From: an uncultured Lewinella sp.
GTDB taxonomy: Bacteria; Bacteroidota; Bacteroidia; Chitinophagales; Saprospiraceae
Reading direction: 5' to 3'
Assembly: GCA_913057725.1 (NCBI GenBank)
Contig: CAJXOS010000042.1
Span: 1-43,967, forward strand
Length of the DNA: 43,967 nucleotides
Both the position numbers and the translations under genes were made by a program. Below, piece after piece: positions 1-8,926 of the stretch. Within the stretch, counting starts at the first letter, position 1; the number at the start of each line of letters is the position of its first letter. The notes below the pieces were generated by a model. That model had not been told where the DNA came from, made no database searches, and saw nothing but the letters and a program-made list of their open reading frames with translations.

Positions 1-32
1 CGTTTGCTGCCCATGATCATGGGCAGCAAACG
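1..32. repeat. 32-bp perfect palindrome
   Basis: The first 32 bases are fully self-complementary: the left arm CGTTTGCTGCCCATGA is followed directly by its exact reverse complement with no spacer. It may extend beyond the left window edge. It lies 33 bases before the ATG of the 2Fe-2S subunit gene. No T-run follows on the plus strand, so it is not a textbook terminator for a gene coming from the left. It could be a terminator for a minus-strand transcript, an operator for a dimeric regulator, or a mobile palindromic unit. Confidence 0.85.
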
Positions 33-65
33 GTGCTATTATTCCTGAACAATAGAAAAGTAACT

Positions 66-533
66 ATGCAAATTTCATTCACTATAAACGGTCAGGCCCA
101 ATCGGTTGATGTAGACGGACAGACGCCGCTCCTTTGGGTTATTCGAGACTTACTTGATTTGAAAGGCACCAAATTTGGCTGTGGTAAAGCCGCTTGTGGC
201 GCCTGTACAATACACGTTGACGGCGAAGCGGTTCGCTCCTGCTCTTACGCTGTAAAATTTGCCGGAGGCAAAGACATCACCACGATTGAAGGTCTAGTAG
301 ATAACGGCGCCCTTCATCCAGTACAGCAAGCCTGGAAAGAAGAAGTTGTACCCCAATGCGGGTACTGCCAGCCAGGTTTCATGATGGCTACAGCAGCCTT
401 GCTCGAAAAGATTCCACAACCTACGGATGAAGACATCGATGCCAACATCGTCAATGTCTGCCGCTGCGGAACCTACTACCGTATGCGCAAAGCTATTCAT
501 CGGGCAGCCGAGATCAAAAACACGCTTTCCTAA
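66..533 (+). CDS. 2Fe-2S subunit of molybdenum hydroxylase (isoquinoline 1-oxidoreductase alpha type)
   Basis: A 155-residue electron-transfer subunit of the xanthine oxidase family. It passes electrons from the Mo centre to an outside acceptor. The N-terminal ferredoxin-like half has the plant-type cluster ligands C39, C44, C47 and C59. The helical second half carries C98, C101, C132 and C134 in the order CxxC...CxC, and the motif NVCRCGTY is the family signature. Length is normal. I chose the ATG at 66, where the conserved fold begins (MQISFTING); an in-frame GTG at 33 would add eleven unconserved residues. The gene lies 12 bases upstream of the Mo subunit, so the two are probably co-transcribed. 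No FAD subunit is nearby, which fits the two-subunit IorAB type. The substrate cannot be read from the sequence. Confidence 0.93.
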   Translation: MQISFTINGQAQSVDVDGQTPLLWVIRDLLDLKGTKFGCGKAACGACTIHVDGEAVRSCSYAVKFAGGKDITTIEGLVDNGALHPVQQAWKEEVVPQCGYCQPGFMMATAALLEKIPQPTDEDIDANIVNVCRCGTYYRMRKAIHRAAEIKNTLS

Positions 534-545
534 AAGTCAACAGTC

Positions 546-2714
546 ATGTCAACAAATAATAAAAAGGGTATGAAACGGCGGAAATTCCTGAAATACGCCG
601 GTGCCGGTATCGGACTAATCGTCGGTGGGGTGTATTTAACGCGCCACTCCTGGCGTAGAGCCATCTTCGAGATGGGCGAAAGTGCTATCCTTCCATACCA
701 GGGAGACTTGTCTCCGCAGATCTGGTTCCAGATCACTCCAGAAAACCAAATCATTTTGCACAGCTCCAAGGTAGAAATGGGGCAAGGGTCCTTCACTTCT
801 CTTGCGCAGCTCGCTGCAGAAGAATTAGAAGTTGAGGTGGAAAACATCAAAGTTATTCACGCGGAAACAGCCTCCGGCAATGTCGATGGTATGAGCACAG
901 GAGGTAGTCTCACCATTCCTTCCCTTTTCCAACCCATTCGAGAAATGGCAGCTACTACGCGTGAGATGTTAAGGCAAAAAGCTGCCGACAAACTAGGGGT
1001 TACCGCTTCTGCCATTACGCTTTCTAACGGTGTAGCCTCAGCTGGCAATGAATCGCTCACCTACGGTGAAATTGTGCAGGACGTAACCGAGTGGGAACTT
1101 CCTGAAACACCACCACTGAAGGACGCAAAGGATTTCAAATACATCGGCAAGCCTGTACCAAGAGTGGACTTGCATGATAAAGTAGTAGGTGCACCAATGT
1201 TCGGTATCGACGTTGAAGTACCGGATATGCTACATGGCTCTGTAGTTCGCCCAGACCGGGTAGACGCCAAACTAAAAAGCTGTGACAGTTCTGCTGCTGA
1301 AAACATGCCGGGCGTAATCAAGATTGTCAAGGAAGATGATTTTGTAGGCGTAATTGCCGAAACGCATTTCCAGGCCGAGATGGCGCGTAAAGCCCTCAAA
1401 GTAGAATGGGATGTCAACCAGACCTGGAATCTGGCGGATGTGGTAGCAATGACCAAAGTGGGCCAGGGTGATGCTGTCGTTATCCAAAAAGAAGGTAATA
1501 CCGATAATGTATTCGACGATGGCGAAGCGGATGATGTAATCACCATGGAGTTTGATAGCCCGATCGGCGCCCACGCCCAGATCGAACCTAACGGTGCCAC
1601 CGCTCTGGTAAAGGACGGAAAGGCGACGGTATGGTTGTCAACTCAGGTACCAGCAGTAACCCTGAACGAGGTCTCTGCACGCCTGGGCATGGACAAAGAG
1701 AACGTCAATGTCATTCCAAAGTATTTAGGTGGTGGCTTTGGTCGTCGCTTACATACGCCTAATGCTGTGCAAGCAGCTGTAATGTCGCAAGCGGTAGGCA
1801 GACCTGTCAAGAGCTTCTTTGACCGCAAGCAGGAGTTTCAAAATGACACGTTCCGGCCACCTACCCACCACGTCATGAGAGGGAAGTTGGACGCTGATGG
1901 CAATATTGCTGCAATCGAGCACAGCTTTAGTAGTGGCGATGTGGCCTTCAACTCGGCTATCTTTCCTGCTGCAGCACGCCCGATCATTGGTGCCGACGTA
2001 GGCGCGATCCGAGGTGGTGCTATTCAGTACCGAGGCGTACCTAATGTCAAGGCTACTTCCTGGCACGTGGACCTGCCGTTTGCTACCAGCTGGTGGCGAA
2101 GCCTAGGTTTATTGGCGAACACTTTTGCCATTGAGAGCTTCATGGATGAGTTGGCTATAAAAGCAGAGCGTAATGCTGTTGACTTTCGCATTGCTCATTT
2201 AGGCGAAGGTGAAGCCAGCACCCGTATGGTAAATGTGATGAAAGCGTGTGCCGAAAAAGCAGGGTACAGCGAAGAGGTTGTCAATGGACGAGGAATGGGC
2301 TTTGCTGCTTCTGTAGATGCCGGTTCACCTTGTGCGCACGTAGTCGAAGTTTCGGTAGAAGACAATGAAATCAAAGTTCACAAAGTGACGGTCGGCTTTG
2401 ATTGCGGTATCGCCGTCAATCCAGACCAGGTGAAAGCACAGGTAGAGGGTTGTGTGATTATGGGAATGAGTGCGTCTATGTTTGAGAAAATGGACCTCAG
2501 AGATAATCAACTCTTCCCTACTATTTATGGCCCATACCAAATGGCATTGATGCGAGATGCACCGAAGGAGATTGATACCGTTTTGATACAAGGAGCAGAC
2601 TTCGCGGGGCCAGTTGGTGAGCCTCCGCTAGGGCCTATTGGTGCGGCTATTGGCAATGCCGTTCGTCGGATTACCGGACAGCGGCTAACGTCATTACCGC
2701 TGAAGCTCGCTTAA
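546..2714 (+). CDS. Molybdopterin-binding subunit of aldehyde/isoquinoline oxidoreductase, Tat-exported
   Basis: A 722-residue catalytic subunit of the xanthine dehydrogenase superfamily, IorB type. It would hydroxylate an N-heterocycle or oxidise an aldehyde at a molybdenum cofactor. The N-terminus has a twin-arginine signal (RR at 11-12 in KRRKFLK, then a Gly-rich hydrophobic stretch), so the folded complex is probably exported to the periplasm with its 2Fe-2S partner. A glycine-rich cofactor motif GGGFGRR lies near residue 395. The C-terminal VGEPPLGP near residue 690 carries the expected active-site glutamate. Length is close to the usual 730-750 for this single-chain type. It follows the 2Fe-2S gene after 12 bases and is closed by a strong terminator. 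Family assignment is secure; substrate is unknown. Confidence 0.92.
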   Translation: MSTNNKKGMKRRKFLKYAGAGIGLIVGGVYLTRHSWRRAIFEMGESAILPYQGDLSPQIWFQITPENQIILHSSKVEMGQGSFTSLAQLAAEELEVEVENIKVIHAETASGNVDGMSTGGSLTIPSLFQPIREMAATTREMLRQKAADKLGVTASAITLSNGVASAGNESLTYGEIVQDVTEWELPETPPLKDAKDFKYIGKPVPRVDLHDKVVGAPMFGIDVEVPDMLHGSVVRPDRVDAKLKSCDSSAAENMPGVIKIVKEDDFVGVIAETHFQAEMARKALKVEWDVNQTWNLADVVAMTKVGQGDAVVIQKEGNTDNVFDDGEADDVITMEFDSPIGAHAQIEPNGATALVKDGKATVWLSTQVPAVTLNEVSARLGMDKENVNVIPKYLGGGFGRRLHTPNAVQAAVMSQAVGRPVKSFFDRKQEFQNDTFRPPTHHVMRGKLDADGNIAAIEHSFSSGDVAFNSAIFPAAARPIIGADVGAIRGGAIQYRGVPNVKATSWHVDLPFATSWWRSLGLLANTFAIESFMDELAIKAERNAVDFRIAHLGEGEASTRMVNVMKACAEKAGYSEEVVNGRGMGFAASVDAGSPCAHVVEVSVEDNEIKVHKVTVGFDCGIAVNPDQVKAQVEGCVIMGMSASMFEKMDLRDNQLFPTIYGPYQMALMRDAPKEIDTVLIQGADFAGPVGEPPLGPIGAAIGNAVRRITGQRLTSLPLKLA

Positions 2715-2741
2715 GGCCAGCACTTGCAAAAATGACCTATC

Positions 2742-2784
2742 GCCCCGATTTTTGGCTTACACCGAAAATCGGGGCTTTGTTATT
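2742..2784 (+). terminator. Rho-independent terminator after the Mo-hydroxylase genes
   Basis: A 14-bp stem (2742-2755 with 2762-2775, including one T-G wobble) closes a six-base loop and is followed by a T-rich run. The core arm is GCCCCGATTTT. It lies 28 bases after the stop codon and separates the two-gene operon from the caspase region. Confidence 0.88.
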
Positions 2785-2896
2785 AAATAGGCACGCTATC
2801 GGATTTGTCTAGTTATTTGTCAAATGAGTCCAGATCGAGATGCCTTTTTCCAACGTACCTTTAGGGTAAGCCAGAAGCCCGTATTCAGATTTAAAA

Positions 2897-4825
2897 ATGC
2901 CTACACCAATTCAGCCTAGGATATTTGCCCTACTTGTGGGAATAGACACCTACCCTAGCCCTATTCCTAGCCTAAACGGCTGTGTTAAGGATGTAGACCG
3001 TATTACGAACTATTTGGAAGGCCTCGCCCAAACCCAACAGGTAGACTTGCAGCTTCAAAGTATTAAAAATGAGCAGGCAACCTATCGGGCCATTGTGCAG
3101 GGTTTTCGTCAGCATCTGACGAAAGCTGGACCAAAAGATGTAGTATGGTTTCACTTTAGCGGCCATGGCATGGAAGATTTTACCGCTAAGGAGTTCAAAA
3201 CAACAATAGAACCCAACGGTAAAGACCAAAACCTGGTATGCTACCAAACAGAAGGTGAGCCAGGTCCTTATCTCCTGGCCGATAAAGAGCTGGGAGTATT
3301 GCTACATGAGGTGGCCACAGCTAACACTAGCGGTGGCGCCCCTCATATGGTAGTCTCTCTCGACTGCTGCCACGCTGGCTCAGGCACTCGTTTTGAAGAG
3401 TGGGAGCCTACGGGCATCCAGCCACGGACCATCACTCGACGGTCTATCAAGAGCTATCAAGAAGCTCTGCAAAGTGGGAAAACGCGCTCTCTCGAAAGTT
3501 ACCTGGATGGGTATTTTCAGGGAGGTGATTTATCAATTCCTTTAGCAGAACACATTTTGCTCTCCGCTTGCACCAGCATCCAAACCGCTGGCGATACTAA
3601 AAACGGCGGCATCTTTACTGCTGGCTTGGTAGATGCCTTAGAGTCTAGTACCGGCCCGATGAACTATGCCGACCTCTTCGCACGCACCCGGGCCTATGTA
3701 CAACGTAAACGGCTGGAGCAGCTTCCTCAATTTGAAACCATTGGTGGCTTCGACCCCTACCGACAATTCCTAAGTGGTGCTCCATTGGGCCAACCGGAGC
3801 TATACGAACTCGTAGAAGAAAATGACCAATGGCTGATTCGATGTGGTGCCATTCACGGACTCCCCGTAAAAACGAAACAGGCTATAGAGATAGAGGTCAT
3901 TGGTGTTGACCCACCATATAACAAGGCAACTGTTATTGCTGTAGGTGCACAGAAAAGTAAACTGCAGCTGGCCGAGGGCGTATCATTATCTGCTAATGCA
4001 TTTTATCAAGCTCGAATCACCTACCTCCCACAACCTCCTATGGAAGTGTTGCTCAGCGGAGACCCAACAGCGATAGAGGGCATCACGAAAAGCTGGAATA
4101 ATACCAATGGGCTACGTTGGTTAACTGCTGAAAAAGCCCAGTCCAAGCAAGTCGACTTGGAGGTACAAGCAGATGACCTCGCCTATAGGGCTCAGTGTCT
4201 TAGAAGTGGTCGCGAGCTTTTTGCGCTTCAGCGCCAAGCTGAAATGGAACAACTGGTTGTAAACAACCTGGCAAAGATCATGCGTTGGGAACGCACACTT
4301 GCCTTAGCAAATCCCAAGTCTGAAATCATTGATCGCCTGGAATTGGAGATGGAAATATTGCTCGCGCAGAATCGCAAGCAAACCCTTCAGGGAGATCACT
4401 TGGCATTAAATACCAGGGACCTTCCCTTCATCCAGCATCAGGGCAATCAGCTACTAGGTTTCCTTCCCAAAGTAAAAATCAAGGATACATCTCAACAACT
4501 GCATTGCTACCTCTTCCATTTGCGGAGTGATTACAGCATACAGTCGTATGAAGGTGAGTACGTATTTCGTCCCTTTGAACATCCTGGCCAAAACGAAATC
4601 AGCATCCCGCTACTCAAAACGCACAAGGGGTGGGGGCTGGGCCCCAAAGACCAAGAAGCCATCTCCTACTTTAAATTATTTGTCACTACAGAGGAGTTGG
4701 ACTACCAGCAACTATTGCAAAGTGGACTTGGAGGTGAGCGAGATGCAGCTTGGGCATGGGCACCGGTAGGCGTAAGCGATGACTGGTGCAGCCTGATGAT
4801 GAAGGTGCAGTTACAGCAGGCATAA
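2897..4825 (+). CDS. Stand-alone caspase family protein (peptidase C14 like)
   Basis: A 642-residue soluble protein with an N-terminal caspase-like protease domain (about residues 8-295). The catalytic histidine is H90 in FSGHG and the likely nucleophile is C158 in SLDCCHAG, matching the D-x-C-x-(S/A)-G pattern of bacterial metacaspase-like enzymes. Residues 300-530 have no domain I recognise. The last 110 residues (pattern YFKLFVTTEELD...LLQ) resemble the beta-rich DUF4384-like tail found on many Bacteroidota caspases. There is no signal peptide, P-loop or membrane segment, so it should be cytoplasmic. It lies 184 bases upstream of the first caspase-STAND gene on the same strand. It is only distantly similar to the three large paralogues: the LPFTTSHAF start motif is missing. 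A role as a downstream protease of that set is an inference. Confidence 0.88.
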   Translation: MPTPIQPRIFALLVGIDTYPSPIPSLNGCVKDVDRITNYLEGLAQTQQVDLQLQSIKNEQATYRAIVQGFRQHLTKAGPKDVVWFHFSGHGMEDFTAKEFKTTIEPNGKDQNLVCYQTEGEPGPYLLADKELGVLLHEVATANTSGGAPHMVVSLDCCHAGSGTRFEEWEPTGIQPRTITRRSIKSYQEALQSGKTRSLESYLDGYFQGGDLSIPLAEHILLSACTSIQTAGDTKNGGIFTAGLVDALESSTGPMNYADLFARTRAYVQRKRLEQLPQFETIGGFDPYRQFLSGAPLGQPELYELVEENDQWLIRCGAIHGLPVKTKQAIEIEVIGVDPPYNKATVIAVGAQKSKLQLAEGVSLSANAFYQARITYLPQPPMEVLLSGDPTAIEGITKSWNNTNGLRWLTAEKAQSKQVDLEVQADDLAYRAQCLRSGRELFALQRQAEMEQLVVNNLAKIMRWERTLALANPKSEIIDRLELEMEILLAQNRKQTLQGDHLALNTRDLPFIQHQGNQLLGFLPKVKIKDTSQQLHCYLFHLRSDYSIQSYEGEYVFRPFEHPGQNEISIPLLKTHKGWGLGPKDQEAISYFKLFVTTEELDYQQLLQSGLGGERDAAWAWAPVGVSDDWCSLMMKVQLQQA

Positions 4826-5009
4826 TTGCCACTTATCCTGTATTTTTAACATACTACCCGCTTCATCAGGCCAAAGGCCCGCCTCTTCTTGTAGAATCTC
4901 CCCTAAACGACCAGCTTTACAAGGTGGTGACCTACACTACGTAGGGCGCGACCCATCGTGTACGAGGCAACACCACACCTAAATATAGAACTATCTAAAA
5001 CCCATAAAT
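4826..5009 (+). other. 184-base intergenic region between caspase genes
   Basis: I see no convincing promoter or terminator. One reading frame stays open to a TAA at 4980-4982 and encodes the short string LHYVGRDPSC just before it. This recalls the start of an FHA domain but is too short to call a gene relic. A small GGCC-AAA-GGCC hairpin lies at about 4868-4878. Confidence 0.4.
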
Positions 5010-8000
5010 ATGAGCACTGAGGCAAATTCGAACAGTCAACAGACGGTACAACTTCCGTTTACAACCAGCCATGCTTTTATTATTGGCATCAATGCCTATG
5101 AGCACCTCACTCCATTGAGCACTGCAGTTAATGATGCCAATGAACTAGCGCGCCGCTTATCGCAGCAACACGGATTTCAGGTACATCCTCCACTGTTGGA
5201 CGGTAATCACAAGGCAATTACAAAACTCCTTACCAAAGACATTCCAAATCTAGTTGGTGAGGATGATCGCGTCCTTTTCTACTTTGCGGGACATGGAATT
5301 GCACTAGATGGTGAAGGCGGCCCAAATGGCTATTTGGTAGCAGCAGACACACGCCCGGGTGAGGAAGATACCCTCGTTCCGATGAAGCTGTTACACGATT
5401 CTCTAACAGACCTTCCTTGCCGACACGGCTTGCTGATTCTGGACTGCTGTTTTTCTGGTGCTTTCAAATGGTCGTCGGGGTTCCGGGATGTACTATTTGA
5501 TTTACCAAAAGTCATTTACGAAGAGCGTTTCTGGCGCTACTGTAAGGATCAAGCCTGGCAGGTGATCACCTCAGCAGCGCATGACCAAAAAGCCGTGGAT
5601 ATTATCACGAATCAGAGCTTAGGACTAAGAGAAGAAGGTAGTGGCAAACACTCTCCTTTCGCCGCCTCCCTGTTCGAGGCACTTGATGGTGCTGGGGACG
5701 TCATTCCTGCAGGCCATGGTGATGGTGTCATGACCGCTACCGAAATATACACCTATCTCCGGGACACGGTAGAAAGCACAACTACAGAAAATGCCAAACG
5801 CCAGAGCCCGTCTATGGTGAGCTTGCAGCGACATGATAAGGGGGAGTTTATTTTCCTTCATCCGAGTCACAGATTTAATCTACCACCTACCCCAGATCGT
5901 AACCCCTTCATGGGGCTATCCTCTTATAATGAGGACGATACTAGTCTGTTCTTCGGGCGCGACCGAGTCGTAGAAGCGCTTCTGGAAAAAATTGAAACAC
6001 AGCAATTAACTGTAGTGAGTGGTGCTTCGGGCACAGGCAAAAGTTCTGTCATCAAAGCCGGTGTACTTCCACGACTGAGAAATGCAGGGCGCACCATCCT
6101 ACCGATTATTCGTCCTGGAAAAGAACCCTTACAAACCCTGGCCACGGAGCTCCCTGATTTTGATGAACAGGCCTCCACAGGACAGCCCGTCCTGGTCATT
6201 GATCAATATGAGGAGCTGATCACGCAGTGCTTACACCCTGAAGAAAGAGTAGCTTTCGAACGGAAGATTGCCCAATGGCTAAAGAAATATCCCGAGGTAG
6301 ACATTATCCTGAGTGTCCGAGCGGATTTTGAGCCGCAATTCGAAAGTGAGACCCTCAAATCCTGGTGGCCAGAAGGGCGTTTCGTTGTGCCTTCCTTTAG
6401 CCTGGACGAAGTTCGGGAGGTAATTACCCGTCCAGCCGCTCAGGTAGTGCTTTTCTACGAACCAGAAGACCTCGTTGACCAAATTAGCGAGGAAGTGAGT
6501 CAGGCGCCAGGTGCCTTACCATTGCTATCGTTCACCCTCAGTGAATTGTATCACAGCTACCTCAAAAGTGGCCGAGAAGATCGAGCACTCACCGAGGCTG
6601 ATTATCAAAAGCTGGGCGGCGTAATTGGAGCCTTGCGGACCCGCGCCGATGCGGAGTACGACAGCCTTTCGGAAGTCGAGCAAGCCAGCATGAGAAAGCT
6701 GATGCTACGCATGGTCTCCTTGGAGGGGGGAGAATTAGCTGGAAAAAGAGTGTATAGCGAAGACCTCCATTTCACCGATATCGGCGAAAGCATGAGAATA
6801 CGTGATATCGCCAACCGCTTGGTAGAAGCGCGCTTATTATTGAAAGGTAAAGACTTACAGGGACGCACTTACATTGAACCAGCCCATGATGCCTTAGTAC
6901 GTGCTTGGAGACGATTGTATGAATGGATAAAAGAGCTTGGCGAAGATAAAATACACCTACAAGCCAAACTAACACTCGCAGTAACAGACTACAATCAGCT
7001 ACTGGCAACTGCCCCTAAAAAGGCGGCTAACCTACTCTGGAATAACAATCCGAACCTTAATCTACTGGAGCCCAGGCTTACTGATAAAAGCCATACCCTA
7101 AATGCCCTCGAAGAAACCTTTGTAACAACTAGTGTTCTTCGCAGGAAAAAACTAAAACGACGAAATTGGAGCATCGCAGCAGCAGTAGTTTTAGGCCTCG
7201 GTGCACTCAGTATTTTCGGGGTACTCCAAATGAAGCAGGCCGCAGCCAACGACCTAGATGCCACGATACAGAAGATGACAATTGATGCTAGAAGGCTAAC
7301 CAATGAAGACCCTATCCGTGCCTTGCGAGTGATTGAGCTGGGCTATAATACCGCAAAAGCCCACGAGCTAAACACACAACAATTCACCGAAATGTTGATC
7401 AATCTTGTGTACAAAGGAACACGCTTCCAACTACACCCAAACCAAAACTATACGCAAGACAAGCTAAAACAGGCCCGAGGGCTAAGGAATAATACGCTTA
7501 GAGTATCTGGAAGCTATATCTACGAATATACTAGTAATGGTAATCTAATCAATAGTTACTATCCTGTGACACCAGATGATCCAGACGCACTAAGTGGTCC
7601 GCTTCCAGAATTGTTGGACAAGGCTTATTACAGCCCGGAAGGAAGATACATTATCGCCGAAGAGGACCCCGAAGCTATTGATGAGAACGTAAGTGGTTCA
7701 CCCAACCTATATATCTACTCAAGGGATGGTAGTTTACTCCTTCGTGCATACGGCGAGGACGACAGGAATGATATGGGGTTCTTTGGCTTTCCTTTCTTTT
7801 TCGATCAGAATGGCTATGTATATCGCTACAGTACAGGCAAGGTTCAGAAATACACTCGAATATACAGAATGATGGATCTGGATGGGCAACTTAGACGCTT
7901 TGAGGTTCTAGCACCTCATGACGACCTAGTGCTGTTTGCCAACTTGGACCTTGGTAATGAGAGTCATCCATCTGCTTTTAGCCTCAGTCCATCAGGTGAT

Positions 8001-8849
8001 TTTATTGCAGTCGGAACCTCGACAGGAATGGTTAAGGTATATAGCTTCGATAAGAACAAAGAAATACTATCCTTACCTTCTAATGCCAGCGGCAGGATTA
8101 CGGAGCTTGCGTTCTTTGACAACGAAACCATCCTAGGCGTAAATGGCAGTCGATATTACCCTATGGAACAGTCATTGACGTATAACAGAAACAGTTATTC
8201 TCATCCAGACGAACCGGAGGTGAATCCTATCAACCAGGAGTCCATTTCTTTTTCCGGCATCCAGCCTAGCCATATAACTTATACGGCTGAAGTTGTCGGC
8301 TTAGTCAATGCAAGTAAAGAAGTATTGATCGCTTCTGATGATTCTTTTGAAGCAAGACATATGGTTTATACCAGCATCTCTGATGATGGCAGATACTTCT
8401 ATTGGAATGAGGATATGTACGCCATCGATCCCGACCTCATTTTTTCATTAATCAATGATTACGGTGTACTTGGAGAACTAGCAACGGTAGATATTAGTGC
8501 TTATACGGAGAGCTTACCAGAAGATTTGAGGGCAACGATTCTACCAATGCTGTCACAATCTCCTTCGACTAGAAGTCGGCCACGAACCAACCGAGCACAA
8601 GCCGCTCCTACTCAAGAGACAGCCCCTGCTCCAGAAGCTCCTCTAACCATTTATGGAAAACTAACAGGGGACAATGTAAGAATGCGCCAATCACCAGTTG
8701 ACGGAGCAGAAATTACCCAAGTTCGTATTAACCAGCGAGTACAGGTACTCGGCAAAACTGTGCCCCAGTCGGATGGTCATGTATGGTACCAAATCGTTTA
8801 CAATGGCCAAGAAGGGTGGATGCGGTCAGATTTTGTCTTGATTGAATAA
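5010..8849 (+). CDS. Caspase-nSTAND1 transmembrane protein with beta-propeller-like region and SH3b domain
   Basis: A 1279-residue multidomain protein. Residues 14-285 form a caspase-like protease with H95 (FAGHG) and C147 (ILDCCFSG). Residues 297-700 form a STAND-type NTPase of the nSTAND1 group: P-loop GASGTGKSS at 338-346, Walker B VLVIDQYEE at 394-402, SVRADFEPQF at 435-444 and the late motif EPAHDALVRAW at 623-633. A basic patch (RRKKLKRR, 711-718) precedes one membrane segment at about 720-738, which suggests N-in/C-out topology. The tail has a helical stalk, a WD40-like blade near 985-1015, a Pro/Ala/Thr linker (1188-1213) and an SH3b domain at 1215-1279 (NVRMRQSP...GWM). Family logic suggests the tail senses a cue and ATP-driven rearrangement activates the protease. 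It is probably co-transcribed with the next paralogue 77 bases downstream. Confidence 0.9.
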   Translation: MSTEANSNSQQTVQLPFTTSHAFIIGINAYEHLTPLSTAVNDANELARRLSQQHGFQVHPPLLDGNHKAITKLLTKDIPNLVGEDDRVLFYFAGHGIALDGEGGPNGYLVAADTRPGEEDTLVPMKLLHDSLTDLPCRHGLLILDCCFSGAFKWSSGFRDVLFDLPKVIYEERFWRYCKDQAWQVITSAAHDQKAVDIITNQSLGLREEGSGKHSPFAASLFEALDGAGDVIPAGHGDGVMTATEIYTYLRDTVESTTTENAKRQSPSMVSLQRHDKGEFIFLHPSHRFNLPPTPDRNPFMGLSSYNEDDTSLFFGRDRVVEALLEKIETQQLTVVSGASGTGKSSVIKAGVLPRLRNAGRTILPIIRPGKEPLQTLATELPDFDEQASTGQPVLVIDQYEELITQCLHPEERVAFERKIAQWLKKYPEVDIILSVRADFEPQFESETLKSWWPEGRFVVPSFSLDEVREVITRPAAQVVLFYEPEDLVDQISEEVSQAPGALPLLSFTLSELYHSYLKSGREDRALTEADYQKLGGVIGALRTRADAEYDSLSEVEQASMRKLMLRMVSLEGGELAGKRVYSEDLHFTDIGESMRIRDIANRLVEARLLLKGKDLQGRTYIEPAHDALVRAWRRLYEWIKELGEDKIHLQAKLTLAVTDYNQLLATAPKKAANLLWNNNPNLNLLEPRLTDKSHTLNALEETFVTTSVLRRKKLKRRNWSIAAAVVLGLGALSIFGVLQMKQAAANDLDATIQKMTIDARRLTNEDPIRALRVIELGYNTAKAHELNTQQFTEMLINLVYKGTRFQLHPNQNYTQDKLKQARGLRNNTLRVSGSYIYEYTSNGNLINSYYPVTPDDPDALSGPLPELLDKAYYSPEGRYIIAEEDPEAIDENVSGSPNLYIYSRDGSLLLRAYGEDDRNDMGFFGFPFFFDQNGYVYRYSTGKVQKYTRIYRMMDLDGQLRRFEVLAPHDDLVLFANLDLGNESHPSAFSLSPSGDFIAVGTSTGMVKVYSFDKNKEILSLPSNASGRITELAFFDNETILGVNGSRYYPMEQSLTYNRNSYSHPDEPEVNPINQESISFSGIQPSHITYTAEVVGLVNASKEVLIASDDSFEARHMVYTSISDDGRYFYWNEDMYAIDPDLIFSLINDYGVLGELATVDISAYTESLPEDLRATILPMLSQSPSTRSRPRTNRAQAAPTQETAPAPEAPLTIYGKLTGDNVRMRQSPVDGAEITQVRINQRVQVLGKTVPQSDGHVWYQIVYNGQEGWMRSDFVLIE

Positions 8850-8926
8850 TCATTTGCAACTAGCCCGAAACGGCTTGCACAAAAATCGCATTAGCCAGTC
8901 TATTTGGAGCTAAAACTTAAGTTTTT

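Noticed and set aside
33..65. Upstream GTG start that would extend the 2Fe-2S subunit by eleven residues
   Set aside because: The conserved fold begins at the ATG at 66 and the extra residues are not family-like.
1061..1600. Long minus-strand reading frame (179 codons) inside the Mo subunit gene
   Set aside because: It is antisense to a well-conserved enzyme, serine- and threonine-rich in a way typical of shadow frames, and has no recognisable domain.
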